Shown here: positions 32,070 to 41,600 of the stretch, one piece after another
How positions within the stretch are numbered: the first letter of the stretch is position 1
Layout of the letters: each line of letters begins with the position of its first letter
Assembly: GCF_900104925.1 (NCBI RefSeq)
Contig: NZ_LT629735.1
Location: 2,016,291 to 2,080,290, forward strand
DNA length: 64,000 nt
Direction: 5' to 3'
DNA from: Opitutus sp. GAS368
GTDB taxonomy: Bacteria > Verrucomicrobiota > Verrucomicrobiia > Opitutales > Opitutaceae
Position numbers and translations under genes: made by a program
The notes under the pieces: model-generated
Told to the model about the DNA's origin: nothing
Databases searched by the model: none
The model's input: only the letters and a program-made list of their open reading frames with translations

Positions 32070-33254
32070 ATGCCCCAATACCACCAGCTCGGCGCGCTGC
32101 CCCGGAAACATCATATCAAGTTTCCGCGCGAGACGGCGGCGAGCTACAAGGGCGAGGGCCTGCATTACGAGCATGTCGTCACGACCGAGGGCTTCGACCG
32201 GGCCTACAGCATCCTCTATCACCTGAAGCCGCCGACCCGCGTGAAGAGCGTCGAGCTGTTCAAGGAGTTCGCCCTCAAGCCCGGCGCACCCACGCCGCTG
32301 CGGCATCATCACCTCAAGTCCGCCGCAATGGCGCGGGCCGGCGATCCCTATACCGGCCGGGTGCCGCTGATGTTCAACGCCGACATCGGCGCCTACCGCT
32401 GCCGCCCGGCGACGGCGATGGCGGCGGGCTATGACTTCTACCGCAACGGCCAGAGCGACGACGTGATCTTCGTCTGGGCCGGCGGCGGCTGGCTCGAGTC
32501 GCAATACGGCCGGCTCCGCTACCGGCAGGACGACTACGTCGTCATCCCGCGCGGCACCATCTACCGGCTCGTGCCCGACGACATCGCGAAGGAGGACTAC
32601 CTCATCATCGAATCCACGCACCCTGTCCGCATTCCGGAGCGCTACCTGCACAAGGAGGGCCAGATCCGCATGGGCGCGCCCTACAGCGAGCGCGACTTCC
32701 ATGGCCCGACCGAGAACCTGACCGTGGACAAGGAAGGCGACTTCGCCGTGCTGACGAAGGACCGCACGCGCTTCACGCGCAATATCATGGCCGGCCACCC
32801 GCACGACGTCGTGGGCTGGGACGGTTACCTCTACCCGTTCACGTTCAACGCGAATGATTTTGAGCCGCTCACGGGCACCGTCCACCTGCCGCCGCCGGTG
32901 CACCAGACCTTCGAGATGCACGGCTTCGTCATGTGCACCTTCGCGCCGCGCTACCTCGACCACCACCCCGAGGCCATCAAGGTGCCGTGGGCGCACGACA
33001 ACACCGAGGCCGACGAGGTGCTCTTCTACGTGCGCGGCAACTTCGGCTCGCGCAAGGGCATCGAGTCCGGCTCGTTCACGCTGCACCCGCAGGGCATCCC
33101 ACACGGCCCGCACCCGGGCACGACGCTCAAGAGCTTCGAGCACACCCGCACCGACGAGCTCGCCGTGATGTTCGACACGCAGTACCCGCTCGAGCTGACG
33201 GCCGAGGCGCTAGCGATGGACGATCCGAACTACCCGCTGTCGTGGCTGGGCTGA
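32070..33254 (+). CDS. hmgA: Homogentisate 1,2-dioxygenase
   Basis: The 394-residue cupin dioxygenase has PRGTIYRLVPDD, IIESTHPVRIPERYLHKEGQ and, toward the end, ARYLDHHPEAIKVPWAHDNTEADEVLFYVRGNF and TLHPQGIPHGPHPG, the iron-binding His/Glu region of the HmgA/HGD family. It opens homogentisate to maleylacetoacetate. It lies between hppD and a flavin reductase-like gene. The next two pathway enzymes, maleylacetoacetate isomerase and fumarylacetoacetase, are not in this window. Confidence 0.94.
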   Translation: MPQYHQLGALPRKHHIKFPRETAASYKGEGLHYEHVVTTEGFDRAYSILYHLKPPTRVKSVELFKEFALKPGAPTPLRHHHLKSAAMARAGDPYTGRVPLMFNADIGAYRCRPATAMAAGYDFYRNGQSDDVIFVWAGGGWLESQYGRLRYRQDDYVVIPRGTIYRLVPDDIAKEDYLIIESTHPVRIPERYLHKEGQIRMGAPYSERDFHGPTENLTVDKEGDFAVLTKDRTRFTRNIMAGHPHDVVGWDGYLYPFTFNANDFEPLTGTVHLPPPVHQTFEMHGFVMCTFAPRYLDHHPEAIKVPWAHDNTEADEVLFYVRGNFGSRKGIESGSFTLHPQGIPHGPHPGTTLKSFEHTRTDELAVMFDTQYPLELTAEALAMDDPNYPLSWLG

Positions 33255-33255
33255 A

Positions 33256-33336
33256 TTTTACACCAAGGTCGCAAAGAACGCCAAGATTCTGAAACCACGT
33301 TTGTCTTCTTCGCTCTCTTTGCGTTCTTTGTGTAAA
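33256..33336. repeat. Palindromic repeat family Y, copy 1
   Basis: 'ttttacaccaaggtcgcaaa' with 'gaacgc' at the left and 'gcgttctttgtgtaaa' at the right. The right arm reaches the start region of the flavin reductase-like gene. Confidence 0.7.
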
Positions 33337-33338
33337 CA

Positions 33339-33944
33339 ATGATTGTTGATTTCCAAAAGCTCCCGCCGCGCGAGTCCTACCCGTGGCTGATCAACGCGAT
33401 CAACCCGCGGCCTATCGCCTGGGTCTCCACCATCTCCGCCGCCGGCAAGACCAACCTCGCGCCGTTCTCGTTCTTCCAGGGCATCTGCGCCAGCCCGCCG
33501 ACCCTGATGTTCAGCGGCGCCAACGACCGCACCGGCAAGAAAAAGGACAGCGTCGTCAACGTCGAGCAGGTGCCGGAGTTCGTCGTCAACATCGTGCCCT
33601 ACGAGCTGCGCGACATCATGAACCTCACGTCGGCACCGCTGCCGCACGGCGAGAGCGAATTCGAGAAGTTCCACATCGCCACCGCGCCGTCGACGCTGGT
33701 CAAGCCGCCGCGCGTGGCCGCGTCGCCCGTCTCGTTCGAGTGCAAGTTGGACCGCATCGTCCGCATCGGCGAGGGCCCGCTGGCGGGCAATGTCGTGTTC
33801 GGCACCATCCTCTGCGCGCACGTTGACGAATCGGTGGTGACCAACGGCGCGCTCGACCCGCAGAAGCTCGACACCATCGGCCGCATGGGCGGCGACTACT
33901 ACACCCGCACCACCGAGCTGTTCACCATCAAAAGACCCGGATAA
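33339..33944 (+). CDS. Flavin reductase-like (FMN-binding split-barrel) protein
   Basis: The 201-residue protein has the flavin reductase-like pattern: INPRPIAWVSTISAAGKTNLAPFSFFQGICASPPTL near the N-terminus and FECKLDRIVRIGEGPLAGNVVFG later. Such proteins bind FMN and reduce flavins or act in poorly defined roles. Members of this subgroup recur beside homogentisate genes in several phyla, but their role there is not known to me. It has no partner monooxygenase in the window. Cytoplasmic. Confidence 0.85.
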   Translation: MIVDFQKLPPRESYPWLINAINPRPIAWVSTISAAGKTNLAPFSFFQGICASPPTLMFSGANDRTGKKKDSVVNVEQVPEFVVNIVPYELRDIMNLTSAPLPHGESEFEKFHIATAPSTLVKPPRVAASPVSFECKLDRIVRIGEGPLAGNVVFGTILCAHVDESVVTNGALDPQKLDTIGRMGGDYYTRTTELFTIKRPG

Positions 33945-34016
33945 TTTTCACACAAAGAACGCAAAGGGCACAAAGTTCATGGTCCCCTTCGCTATCTTTG
34001 CGTTCTTGGTGTAAAC
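33945..34016. repeat. Palindromic repeat family Y, copy 2
   Basis: 'ttttcacacaaagaacgcaa' and 'tttgcgttcttggtgtaaa' arms lie between the flavin reductase-like and thiolase genes. Confidence 0.7.
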
Positions 34017-34026
34017 CTCCTGTCCC

Positions 34027-35205
34027 ATGACTGATATTGTAATTCTCTCCGCCACCCGCACACCGCTCGGCGCCTTTCAGGGCGCTCTCTTCTCCGTTCC
34101 CGCCGCCCGACTTGGCGCGGCCGCCATCAAGGGCGCGGTCGCCCAGGCCGGCGTCAATCCCCACGACATCACCGACTGCCTCATGGGCAACGTGCTCCAG
34201 GCCGGCCAGGGCCAGGCTCCGGCACGGCAGGCGGCCATCTACGCCGGGCTGCCGACGTCGGTTCGCTGCGTCACCGTGCACAAGGTCTGCGGTTCCGGGA
34301 TGCAAACCGTCATGGGGGCCTCGCACTTCCTCGCCGGCGGCATGGGCCACATCGCGGTCGCCGGCGGCATGGAGAACATGTCGCTCGCGCCCTACCTGCT
34401 CCCGAAAGCCCGCGACGGCTACCGCATCGGTCACCAGCAGGTGATCGACTCGATGATCTCGGACGGCCTGTGGGACCCGTATAACAACCTTCACATGGGC
34501 AACTGCGCGGAGCAGTGTGCGACGAAATACAAGTTCACCCGCGAGGCGCAGGACGCCTACGCCATCGAAAGTTTCAAGCGCGCCAACGCCGCGCAGAAGG
34601 ACGGCAAGTTCGCGGCCGAGATCACCCCGGTCGAGATCACCGACGCCAAGGGCAATGTCACCAAGGTCGAGCACGACGAGGGCCCGGCCAAGGTGAAGTA
34701 TGACAAGATCCCCTCGCTCAAGCCGTCGTTCCAGAAGGACGGCACGATCACGCCGGCCAACGCGTCGAGCATCAACGACGGTGCCGCCGCCCTGGTGCTG
34801 ACCACCGCACAGACCGCGCTGAAGCGCAGCCTGAAACCCATCGCGCGCCTCGCCGGCTTCGGCAGTCACGCACAGGATCCGGTTTGGTTCACGACCGCGC
34901 CGGTGCAGGCCGCGCAAAGCGCCCTCGACGCGGCCGGCTGGACCGCGGACATGGTCGACCTCTGGGAAGTGAATGAAGCCTTTGCCGTCGTGCCGATGGC
35001 CTTCGCGCAGGAGCTGCACATCCCGGCCGCCAAGCTCAACGTCCGCGGCGGCGCCATCTCGCTCGGCCACCCCATCGGCTGCTCCGGCGCCCGCATTATT
35101 GTGACACTCATCGCCGCCCTCAAGGAACGCGAACTCAAGCGCGGCGTTGCCGCCATCTGCATCGGCGGCGGCGAAGGCCTGGCCGTGTGTGTGGAACTTC
35201 TATGA
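34027..35205 (+). CDS. Acetyl-CoA C-acetyltransferase (thiolase)
   Basis: The 392-residue type II thiolase has the acyl-accepting Cys 88 in VHKVCGSGMQ, NEAFAVVPMAF, GGAISLGHPIGCSGAR (catalytic His) and the second Cys in AAICIGGGEGLAV. Next to SCOT, it should cleave acetoacetyl-CoA to two acetyl-CoA, completing tyrosine degradation; biosynthetic condensation is possible as the reaction is reversible. Full length. Confidence 0.94.
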   Translation: MTDIVILSATRTPLGAFQGALFSVPAARLGAAAIKGAVAQAGVNPHDITDCLMGNVLQAGQGQAPARQAAIYAGLPTSVRCVTVHKVCGSGMQTVMGASHFLAGGMGHIAVAGGMENMSLAPYLLPKARDGYRIGHQQVIDSMISDGLWDPYNNLHMGNCAEQCATKYKFTREAQDAYAIESFKRANAAQKDGKFAAEITPVEITDAKGNVTKVEHDEGPAKVKYDKIPSLKPSFQKDGTITPANASSINDGAAALVLTTAQTALKRSLKPIARLAGFGSHAQDPVWFTTAPVQAAQSALDAAGWTADMVDLWEVNEAFAVVPMAFAQELHIPAAKLNVRGGAISLGHPIGCSGARIIVTLIAALKERELKRGVAAICIGGGEGLAVCVELL

Positions 35206-35210
35206 ATCTA

Positions 35211-35303
35211 GTCACAGAGAACACGGAGTTTGCACAGAGGTCACCGAGTTCCTTTTGAACCTCAGTGCACTCCGTGAGTCCTCTGTGAACTCAGTGTCCT
35301 TGC
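35211..35303. repeat. Palindromic repeat family Z
   Basis: 'gtcacagagaacacggagtt' and 'cacagaggtcaccgag' at the left; 'ctcagtgcactccgtgagtc' and 'ctctgtgaactcagtg' at the right. It fills the thiolase-SCOT spacer. Confidence 0.65.
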
Positions 35304-35312
35304 TTTGATCCC

Positions 35313-36662
35313 ATGAGCAAAGTCTACCCCAATGCCCCGGCCGCCCTTGCGGGCCTGTTGCACGACAATATGACCGTCGCCGCGGGCGGGTTCGGGCTGT
35401 GTGGGATCCCGGAGAACCTGATCGCCGCGCTGCGCGACAGCGGTGTGAAGGGTCTGACCATCGTCGGGAACAACGCCGGCGTGGACGGCTTCGGCATGGG
35501 TATCCTCCTCACGACGCGACAGGTGAAGAAGGTGATGGCTTCCTACGTGGGCGAGAACAAGGAGTTCGAGCGCCAGGTGCTGGCCGGTGAACTCGAACTC
35601 GAGCTCATCCCGCAGGGCACGCTGGCCGAGCGGTTGCGCGCGGGCGGCGCCGGCATCCCGGGCTTCTACACGCGCACGGCCTTCGGCACGAAGCTGGCGG
35701 AAGGGAAGGAGACCAAGGTTTTCGACGGCAAGGAGTATGTCCTCGAGCCGGGCATCAAGGCCGGGGTCTCGCTGGTGAAAGCGTGGAAGGGTGACAAGTC
35801 GGGCAATCTCGTCTTCCGGAAAACCGCGCGGAACTTCAACCCGATGATCGCCACCTGCGGCACGGTCTGCGTCGCCGAGGTCGAGCAGCTCGTCGAGGTG
35901 GGGGAGCTGGCGCCCGACGACATCCACACGCCGGGCATTTACGTCGACCGCATCATCCAGGGCGCGGCCTACGAGAAGCGCATCGAGTTCCGCACCGTGC
36001 AGGGCAGCGCCGCGTCAAAGAAAGAGACGCCCATCCGGGAATTGATGGCGAAGCGCGCCGCTCTGGAATTGCGTGACGGCTATTACGTAAACCTCGGCAT
36101 CGGCATCCCAACGCTCGTGGCGAACTTCATCCCGAAGGGCATGAACGTGACGCTGCAGTCCGAGAACGGCCTGCTCGGCATCGGGCCGTTCCCGGCCGAC
36201 GACCAGGTGGACGCCGATCTGATCAACGCCGGCAAGCAGACGATCTCGACGATCCCCGGCTCGGCGTTCTTCTCGAGCTCCGACTCGTTCGCCATGATCC
36301 GCGGCGGGCACATCGACCTGTCGATCCTCGGCGCGCTCGAGGTGGCCGACAACGGCGACATCGCGAACTGGATGGTGCCGGGCAAGATGGTGAAGGGCCC
36401 CGGCGGCGCGATGGATCTCGTCGCCGGCGTGAAGCGCGTCGTGGCCGTGATGGAGCACACCGCGAAGGACGGCAGCCCGAAGATTCTCAAGGCCTGCTCG
36501 CTGCCCATCACCGGCAAGGGCGTCGTCAGTCTCATCATCACCGATCTCTGCGTGTTCGAGGTGAAGCCGGGCGGCGGTCTCGTGCTGATCGAGCTGCACC
36601 CGGGTGTGACGCTCGATGAGGTGAAAGCCAGGACGGGCGCGTCGTTTGCCGCAAAGCTCTAG
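35313..36662 (+). CDS. Fused 3-oxoacid (succinyl-CoA:acetoacetate) CoA-transferase
   Basis: The 449-residue protein joins both subunits. Residues 1-230 are subunit A ([42 protein letters not shown]). From about 240 it is subunit B ([17 protein letters not shown]), with the catalytic Glu 284 in [11 protein letters not shown]. It activates acetoacetate, the product of fumarylacetoacetate cleavage, using succinyl-CoA. Many bacteria encode the two halves separately, so the fused form here resembles mitochondrial SCOT. It is last in the tyrosine operon. Confidence 0.95.
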   Translation: MSKVYPNAPAALAGLLHDNMTVAAGGFGLCGIPENLIAALRDSGVKGLTIVGNNAGVDGFGMGILLTTRQVKKVMASYVGENKEFERQVLAGELELELIPQGTLAERLRAGGAGIPGFYTRTAFGTKLAEGKETKVFDGKEYVLEPGIKAGVSLVKAWKGDKSGNLVFRKTARNFNPMIATCGTVCVAEVEQLVEVGELAPDDIHTPGIYVDRIIQGAAYEKRIEFRTVQGSAASKKETPIRELMAKRAALELRDGYYVNLGIGIPTLVANFIPKGMNVTLQSENGLLGIGPFPADDQVDADLINAGKQTISTIPGSAFFSSSDSFAMIRGGHIDLSILGALEVADNGDIANWMVPGKMVKGPGGAMDLVAGVKRVVAVMEHTAKDGSPKILKACSLPITGKGVVSLIITDLCVFEVKPGGGLVLIELHPGVTLDEVKARTGASFAAKL

Positions 36663-36690
36663 GTGGTGTCAGACAAGTTCGGTTCATATT

Positions 36691-36767
36691 GTAGGAGCCT
36701 GCTTGCAGGCGATTCAGGCGTGAGGATTGGTTCCGCGGATTAAAATCGCCTGCAAGCAGGCTCCTAC
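36691..36767. repeat. Palindromic repeat family C, copy 2
   Basis: The 23-base arms are identical to those at 8161-8217, with a longer, different loop of 31 nt. Conserved arms with unconserved loops suggest selection or recent spread acting on the stem. Confidence 0.85.
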
Positions 36768-36820
36768 ATTCGGGAATTGGTCCCTTGAGATTATGCAGCG
36801 AACTTATCTGACGGGGCGCT

Positions 36821-36894
36821 AGGTGGAGCGCGGCCTCCGGACGCGCTTGCAGGATCTTCGCCAAGCCAACCCGTCCGGAGGCCGGGTTCCACCT
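36821..36894. repeat. Palindromic repeat family I, copy 2
   Basis: AGGTGGAGCGCGGCCTCCGG and CCGGAGGCCGGGTTCCACCT arms, about 25-bp imperfect stem. Confidence 0.65.
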
Positions 36895-37005
36895 TGATCC
36901 GTCCCCGCTACGACGGATTAGGCGGCGGCTTCTACTAACGGAAAACAGATTATTATTTAACACCTCGACAGAGCCGGGCTTGGGCATGAACTGAAAGACC
37001 ACCCC

Positions 37006-37545
37006 ATGCCCCCGCAGGACGCCGAACAAGCCCGTTGGTTCGCCGAGGAAGTGCAGCCGCACGAATCCTCGCTGCGGGCCTACCTGCGCAACCGCTTCCC
37101 CGGCCACCCGGATATCGACGATCTCGTCCAGGAGACCTACGCGCGGCTGCTGCAGGCCCGGGAGGCGCACCCGGTGCACGCCCCGCGCTCGTTCCTGTTC
37201 GCCACGGCGCGCAACGCCGCCCTCGATTTCTTCCGCCGCCGGCAGGTGGTCGCAATCGACGGCCTAGCTGAAATCGACCTCCTGCCCGTCTTGGAAGATA
37301 GGCCCGGTGTGGCCGAAACCGTCTGCCATGACCAGGAACTCCAATTGCTCGCCGCCGCGATCCAGGCGCTGCCCGCCCGCTGCCGGCAGGTGATGACCCT
37401 GCGCAAGATCTATGGCCTTACCCACCGCGACATCGCGCAGCAGCTCGAGATCTCCGAGCACACCGTCAACGCCCAGCTCGCCATCGGCGTCCTGCGGCTG
37501 CGGACCTACCTGCGCGCCCACGGCGTGACCGGGACCCACGACTGA
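37006..37545 (+). CDS. ECF-type RNA polymerase sigma factor (FecI-like)
   Basis: The 179-residue protein has sigma region 2 (SLRAYLRNRFPGHPDIDDLVQETYARLL...RSFLFATARNAALDFFRRR) and region 4 (ALPARCRQVMTLRKIYGLTHRDIAQQLEISEHTVNAQL). It lacks region 3, as in the extracytoplasmic-function group. It is followed immediately by a FecR-type gene (1-base overlap) and a TonB receptor with an STN signalling domain, the classic surface-signalling trio, so it should activate that receptor gene when ligand is sensed. Confidence 0.92.
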   Translation: MPPQDAEQARWFAEEVQPHESSLRAYLRNRFPGHPDIDDLVQETYARLLQAREAHPVHAPRSFLFATARNAALDFFRRRQVVAIDGLAEIDLLPVLEDRPGVAETVCHDQELQLLAAAIQALPARCRQVMTLRKIYGLTHRDIAQQLEISEHTVNAQLAIGVLRLRTYLRAHGVTGTHD

Positions 37546-38591
37546 TGAATTCCAGCTCCTCCACTCCGCCCCTGAAGGGCCCCGAGGCCGACGCCATCGA
37601 GGCCACTGCCGCCGTCTGGCTCGGCCGGCGCGACCGCGGAATGAGCGAGGCCGAGACCGCCACGTTCATCCGCTGGCTGCAGCAGGACGCCCGCCATGCC
37701 GAGGTGTTCGCCGAACTGGACGACACGTGGAAAAGTTTCAACCGGCTCCGCGTGGCCCGGCCGGCCGGGATGGGACGGCCCGACGCCGACCTGCTCGCGC
37801 CGCGCCGCCGGCGTCATCGCGTCCTGTGGGCCTGCGCGGCCCTGACCGCGGCCGCCGCCGTCGTGTTTCTCGCGCTGGCGTGGCCGCGCGTGCCGGGGGC
37901 GAACCTGCACCGGAACGTCGTCACCGCCGTCGGGGCGTTCCAGAAGATGGATCTGCCCGACGGCTCCGTCGTGCAGCTGAACACCGACAGCGCGATCGAC
38001 GTCCAGTATACCGCCGGCGAGCGGCGCGTGCGGCTCGTGCGCGGCGAAGCTCATTTCGCCGTCGCGAAGAATCCCGACCGCCCCTTCATCGTCAGCGCCG
38101 GCCAGGTGGCCGTGCGCGCGGTGGGCACGGCCTTCAACGTCCGCTTGCGTTCCTCCGCCGTCGAGGTGCTCGTCACCGAGGGCAAGGTGCAGGTGAACGA
38201 CAGCGTGCAGGGCGGCTCGCTGCTCATGGCGCGCGCCGAGGAGCCGACCCCGCTGCTCGTGGCGGGCGAGCGCGCCACCATTCCCCTGCAGGCCGTCACC
38301 GGCCGCGCGGCCGCCGCCGTGGCGCCGGTCGCGCCGGCGGAGGTCGAGCGGGCGCTCGCCTGGCAGGAGCGCCGGCTCGAATTCGAGGATGTGCCGCTGG
38401 CCGAGGTCGTGGCGGAATTCAACCGCTACAACACCCATCAGCTCGTGATCGACGATCCCCGGCTCGAGACACGGCGCTTCGGCGGGACCTTCCGGGCCGA
38501 CGGTTACCCGGCGTTCGTGCGCCTGCTGGAGACGACCTTCGGCGTCACCGCCGAGCGCAGCGAGGACCGGACGATGCTCCGGCTCAAGTGA
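37545..38591 (+). CDS. FecR-type transmembrane anti-sigma/sensor protein
   Basis: The 348-residue protein has an N-terminal DUF4880-like cytoplasmic part (AAVWLGRRDRGMSEAETATFIRWLQQDARHAEVFAELDDTW), one membrane helix near residues 87-107 and a periplasmic FecR domain (FQKMDLPDGSVVQLNTDSAIDVQY, RLVRGEAHFAVA, VRAVGTAFNVRL). It ends in a short STN-like module (LEFEDVPLAEVVAEFNRYN). It relays the receptor state to the sigma factor. The ATG shares one base with the sigma stop. Confidence 0.9.
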   Translation: MNSSSSTPPLKGPEADAIEATAAVWLGRRDRGMSEAETATFIRWLQQDARHAEVFAELDDTWKSFNRLRVARPAGMGRPDADLLAPRRRRHRVLWACAALTAAAAVVFLALAWPRVPGANLHRNVVTAVGAFQKMDLPDGSVVQLNTDSAIDVQYTAGERRVRLVRGEAHFAVAKNPDRPFIVSAGQVAVRAVGTAFNVRLRSSAVEVLVTEGKVQVNDSVQGGSLLMARAEEPTPLLVAGERATIPLQAVTGRAAAAVAPVAPAEVERALAWQERRLEFEDVPLAEVVAEFNRYNTHQLVIDDPRLETRRFGGTFRADGYPAFVRLLETTFGVTAERSEDRTMLRLK

Positions 38592-38699
38592 CCGCTCCCG
38601 GCTCCGGCCGGGAAATATTTTTAGATGTTTTCGTGATCCAGACCGTCTTCCTCATTGCCGGCGGATTACCCCGTCAAACGATCCCCGGTCTTTCACCCC

Positions 38700-41600
38700 A
38701 TGACCAAGCACCTTACGTCCTGCCGGCCCGCGGGCCGGCGTTCCCCCCGTATTTTCCAGGCGGTGTTCACCGTCCTGTTGGCCCTCGCGCTGTCGGCCGG
38801 GCTCGGCGCCGCCGAGCCGGTCCGCAAGGACTACGATCTCCCCGCGGCGGCCGCGGCCGCCGCGCTCAAGCAGTTCTCCGCGCAGTCCGGCGAACAGCTC
38901 TTGTTTTCCGCCGACGCGGTCGCCGGCGTGACGACCCAGCCCGTCAAGGGACGGTTCACCGCCCGCGAGGCGCTCGACCGTCTGGTCGCCGGCACCAACC
39001 TGATCGTGCAGCAGGACGAGCGCACCGGCGCGCTGGCCGTGACCCGCAAGGCCCCGGCTGAAAACAAGCCGGCCCCCGCCCCGAAGGCCGCCGCCAAGGG
39101 CGAGGACAGCCCCGTCCTGCTCGAGAAGTTCGTCGTCACCGGCTCGAACATCCACCGGCTCGACCAGGAAAGAGTCCTGCCCCTCACCGTCATCACCCCG
39201 GCGGACATGGCGATCCGCGACGCGTCGCAGCCGTCGGATTTGCTGCAGGCGTTGCCCATGGTCACGGGGTTGCCCGGAAACGAGACGGCGTTTGCCACCC
39301 AGAATGCACGCGGGGACAATGCCTCGGTGTCGTTGCGCGGCCTGGTTTCAGGCAATACGCTGATTCTGCTCAATGGGCGCCGGCTCGTGCCGCACCCGAT
39401 CAGTCAAAGCGAAGGCACGGTGATCGCCCTTTCCACCAACGTAAATCAATTGCCCAACCGCGGCCTGGCCAGCGTGGAGGTGCTGCGCGACGGGGCCTCG
39501 TCAATTTACGGAACCGACGCGGTTGCCGGCGTGGTGAACTACATCACCCAGACCCGTTTTACCGGAACCGAGCTGGCGTTGCATTACGGGGAAACCAGTT
39601 ACCACGACGGCAAGGAGGTGCGCGCCACGCTCACCCATGGGCTCGATTTCGCCAACAACAAGGGACACTTCCTGATCATTGCCGACTTCTATGACCGGCA
39701 GGCGATCTACCAGCGCGACCGGCCTTTCGATCCGACGGGAGACCTCACCGGGGTGGCCCCGGCCCCGTGGAATGTCCCGACCGACACCACCTTTAATTTT
39801 CGCTCAACCTCGAGCGCCTACGGCAGCTACCTGACGGGCATGGTCACCGCCACCGACCAATACGGGACCGTCACGACTTTCTCGCGCATTGTGCCCAATG
39901 CCCTTCAGGCCACGCTCATGAACCCGACTTCGGGGCTGTTTGCCATCGTCCCGGTGACCGGCAGCCAGCCGGTGATCGCGAAAGCCACTCCGACCCGCGC
40001 CGCCAGCGGGCCGGGCTTCGACTACTTTTGGAACAGCAATGTCTACCGGGTGATCCAGCCGCAATCCACGCGAGGCAACATCTTCACGGGCACCACCTAT
40101 GAGCTCAACGACCGGATCACCGCCTTTGCGGACCTGAGCCTGTATCGGGCCCATTCTTATACCTATCGCGAGCCCGATACCTATTCGGCGAGCTCGGATG
40201 GATTCCTCATTGTCCCGACGACGAATCCCTACAATCCGTTTGGCACGCGATTCTGGGATCCCGCCGGCGCGCCCAATGCCGACGGCACACCGCGGCTTAC
40301 GGGCACGCCCCTGGCCGTGTCCATCACCAACAAGCGGTTCGAAGACCTCGCCACCCGCCTGGACACCGTGACCGACTCGGTCTATCGCGGCTTGGTCGGA
40401 CTGCGGGGCAAGGTGGCGGATTCCTGGAATTGGGAATCGGCCGCGCTCTGGTCGGAAGGCCGCGCCACCGAATATGAGGCGGGATCCACGCGGCGGAGCC
40501 TGCTCAAGGCGGCGATCAACCAAACCGATCCGACCCTGGCGTTCAATCCGTTCGAAAAGACCTTCGCCGTCCAAAACGGCACCATCGCCGTCACCGGCGA
40601 AGCGCAAAACCCGGAGAGCGTGATCGCCACGTTTCGCGCGCCTTACATCCGCAGCGGAACCACCAAACTGGGCAGCGGGGACTTCAAGGCTTCCGGGGAG
40701 ATCTATCCCATCTGGGGCGGCAACATCATCAGTGGCGCGTTCGGCGGCGAATTTCGCTACGAGTCGTATGACGACGTTCGCCCTCCGTTTGTCGGCCTGA
40801 GTCCGGCCGGCTCGGGCCTGAATCCCACCCTGGGGGACTTTGTCTCCGCCTCGTCGCGACCGGATACGCACGGGCAACGGCACGTCGCGGCCGCCTATGC
40901 CGAGTCGGTGATACCCCTGCTGAACAGCGAGCATGCCTTGCCTCTGGTCCACGCACTGGAATTGACGGCCTCGGCCAGATTCGAGCGGTATTCGGATTTT
41001 GGTTCCACGGTTAAGCCAAAATATGGACTCAATTGGAAACCGGCACCGTGGATGATGGTCCGGGCCTCATACAACGAGGGCTTCCATGCCCCCAATCTCG
41101 CCGAATTGTTCACCGGCAGCCAGATCAGCAAAAACCTCGGCGCCAAGGACACCTACCGCGCAAATGTCACGCAACTTGCGACGGATTCCTCAACCACCCT
41201 TAACGTCATCTCGTCCGGCAATAGCAGCCTCAGGCCGGAGAAGTCGGTGGGCAAATCCGGCGGCATCGTCATCGATGTGCCGCGGATCACCGGGCTCTCG
41301 CTCTCGGTCGACTACTGGGAGATCCGGCAAAAGGACGTGATCGCCTCCGGGGGCGGGATCCCCGATGATACCGCGGCCCTCCTCAACGCCACGCAGGCGG
41401 CGCTGGCGGCCGGGCAGAATATCAACTCGATTGACCTGGGCTCCGGAACCCTCAACTACAAAGGCGACGCCTCCGTCGTGCGCCTTCCGGTCACCCAGGC
41501 GGACAAGGATCTTTTCGCGGCCTACAACGCCACTCAGCCGCCCGGCAACCAGCGGGCCGTGGTCGGGGCCATCAACTACACCCTGGCCAGTTATTTCAAC

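Larger units (their letters stand above)
36663..37005. other. Spacer with two palindromes upstream of the sigma factor
   Basis: It contains a family C palindrome (36691-36767) and a family I palindrome (36821-36894). The last 100 bases include an AT-rich stretch, 'aaaacagattattatttaac' (about 36940-36960), that could hold the promoter of the sigma-fecR genes. No gene seen. Confidence 0.5.

Noticed and set aside
30126-33143. A 1005-codon reverse-strand reading spanning hppD and hmgA
   Set aside because: It is the antisense frame of two clear genes in GC-rich DNA; only its last 197 codons (30126-30719) have real domains (PAS and LuxR).
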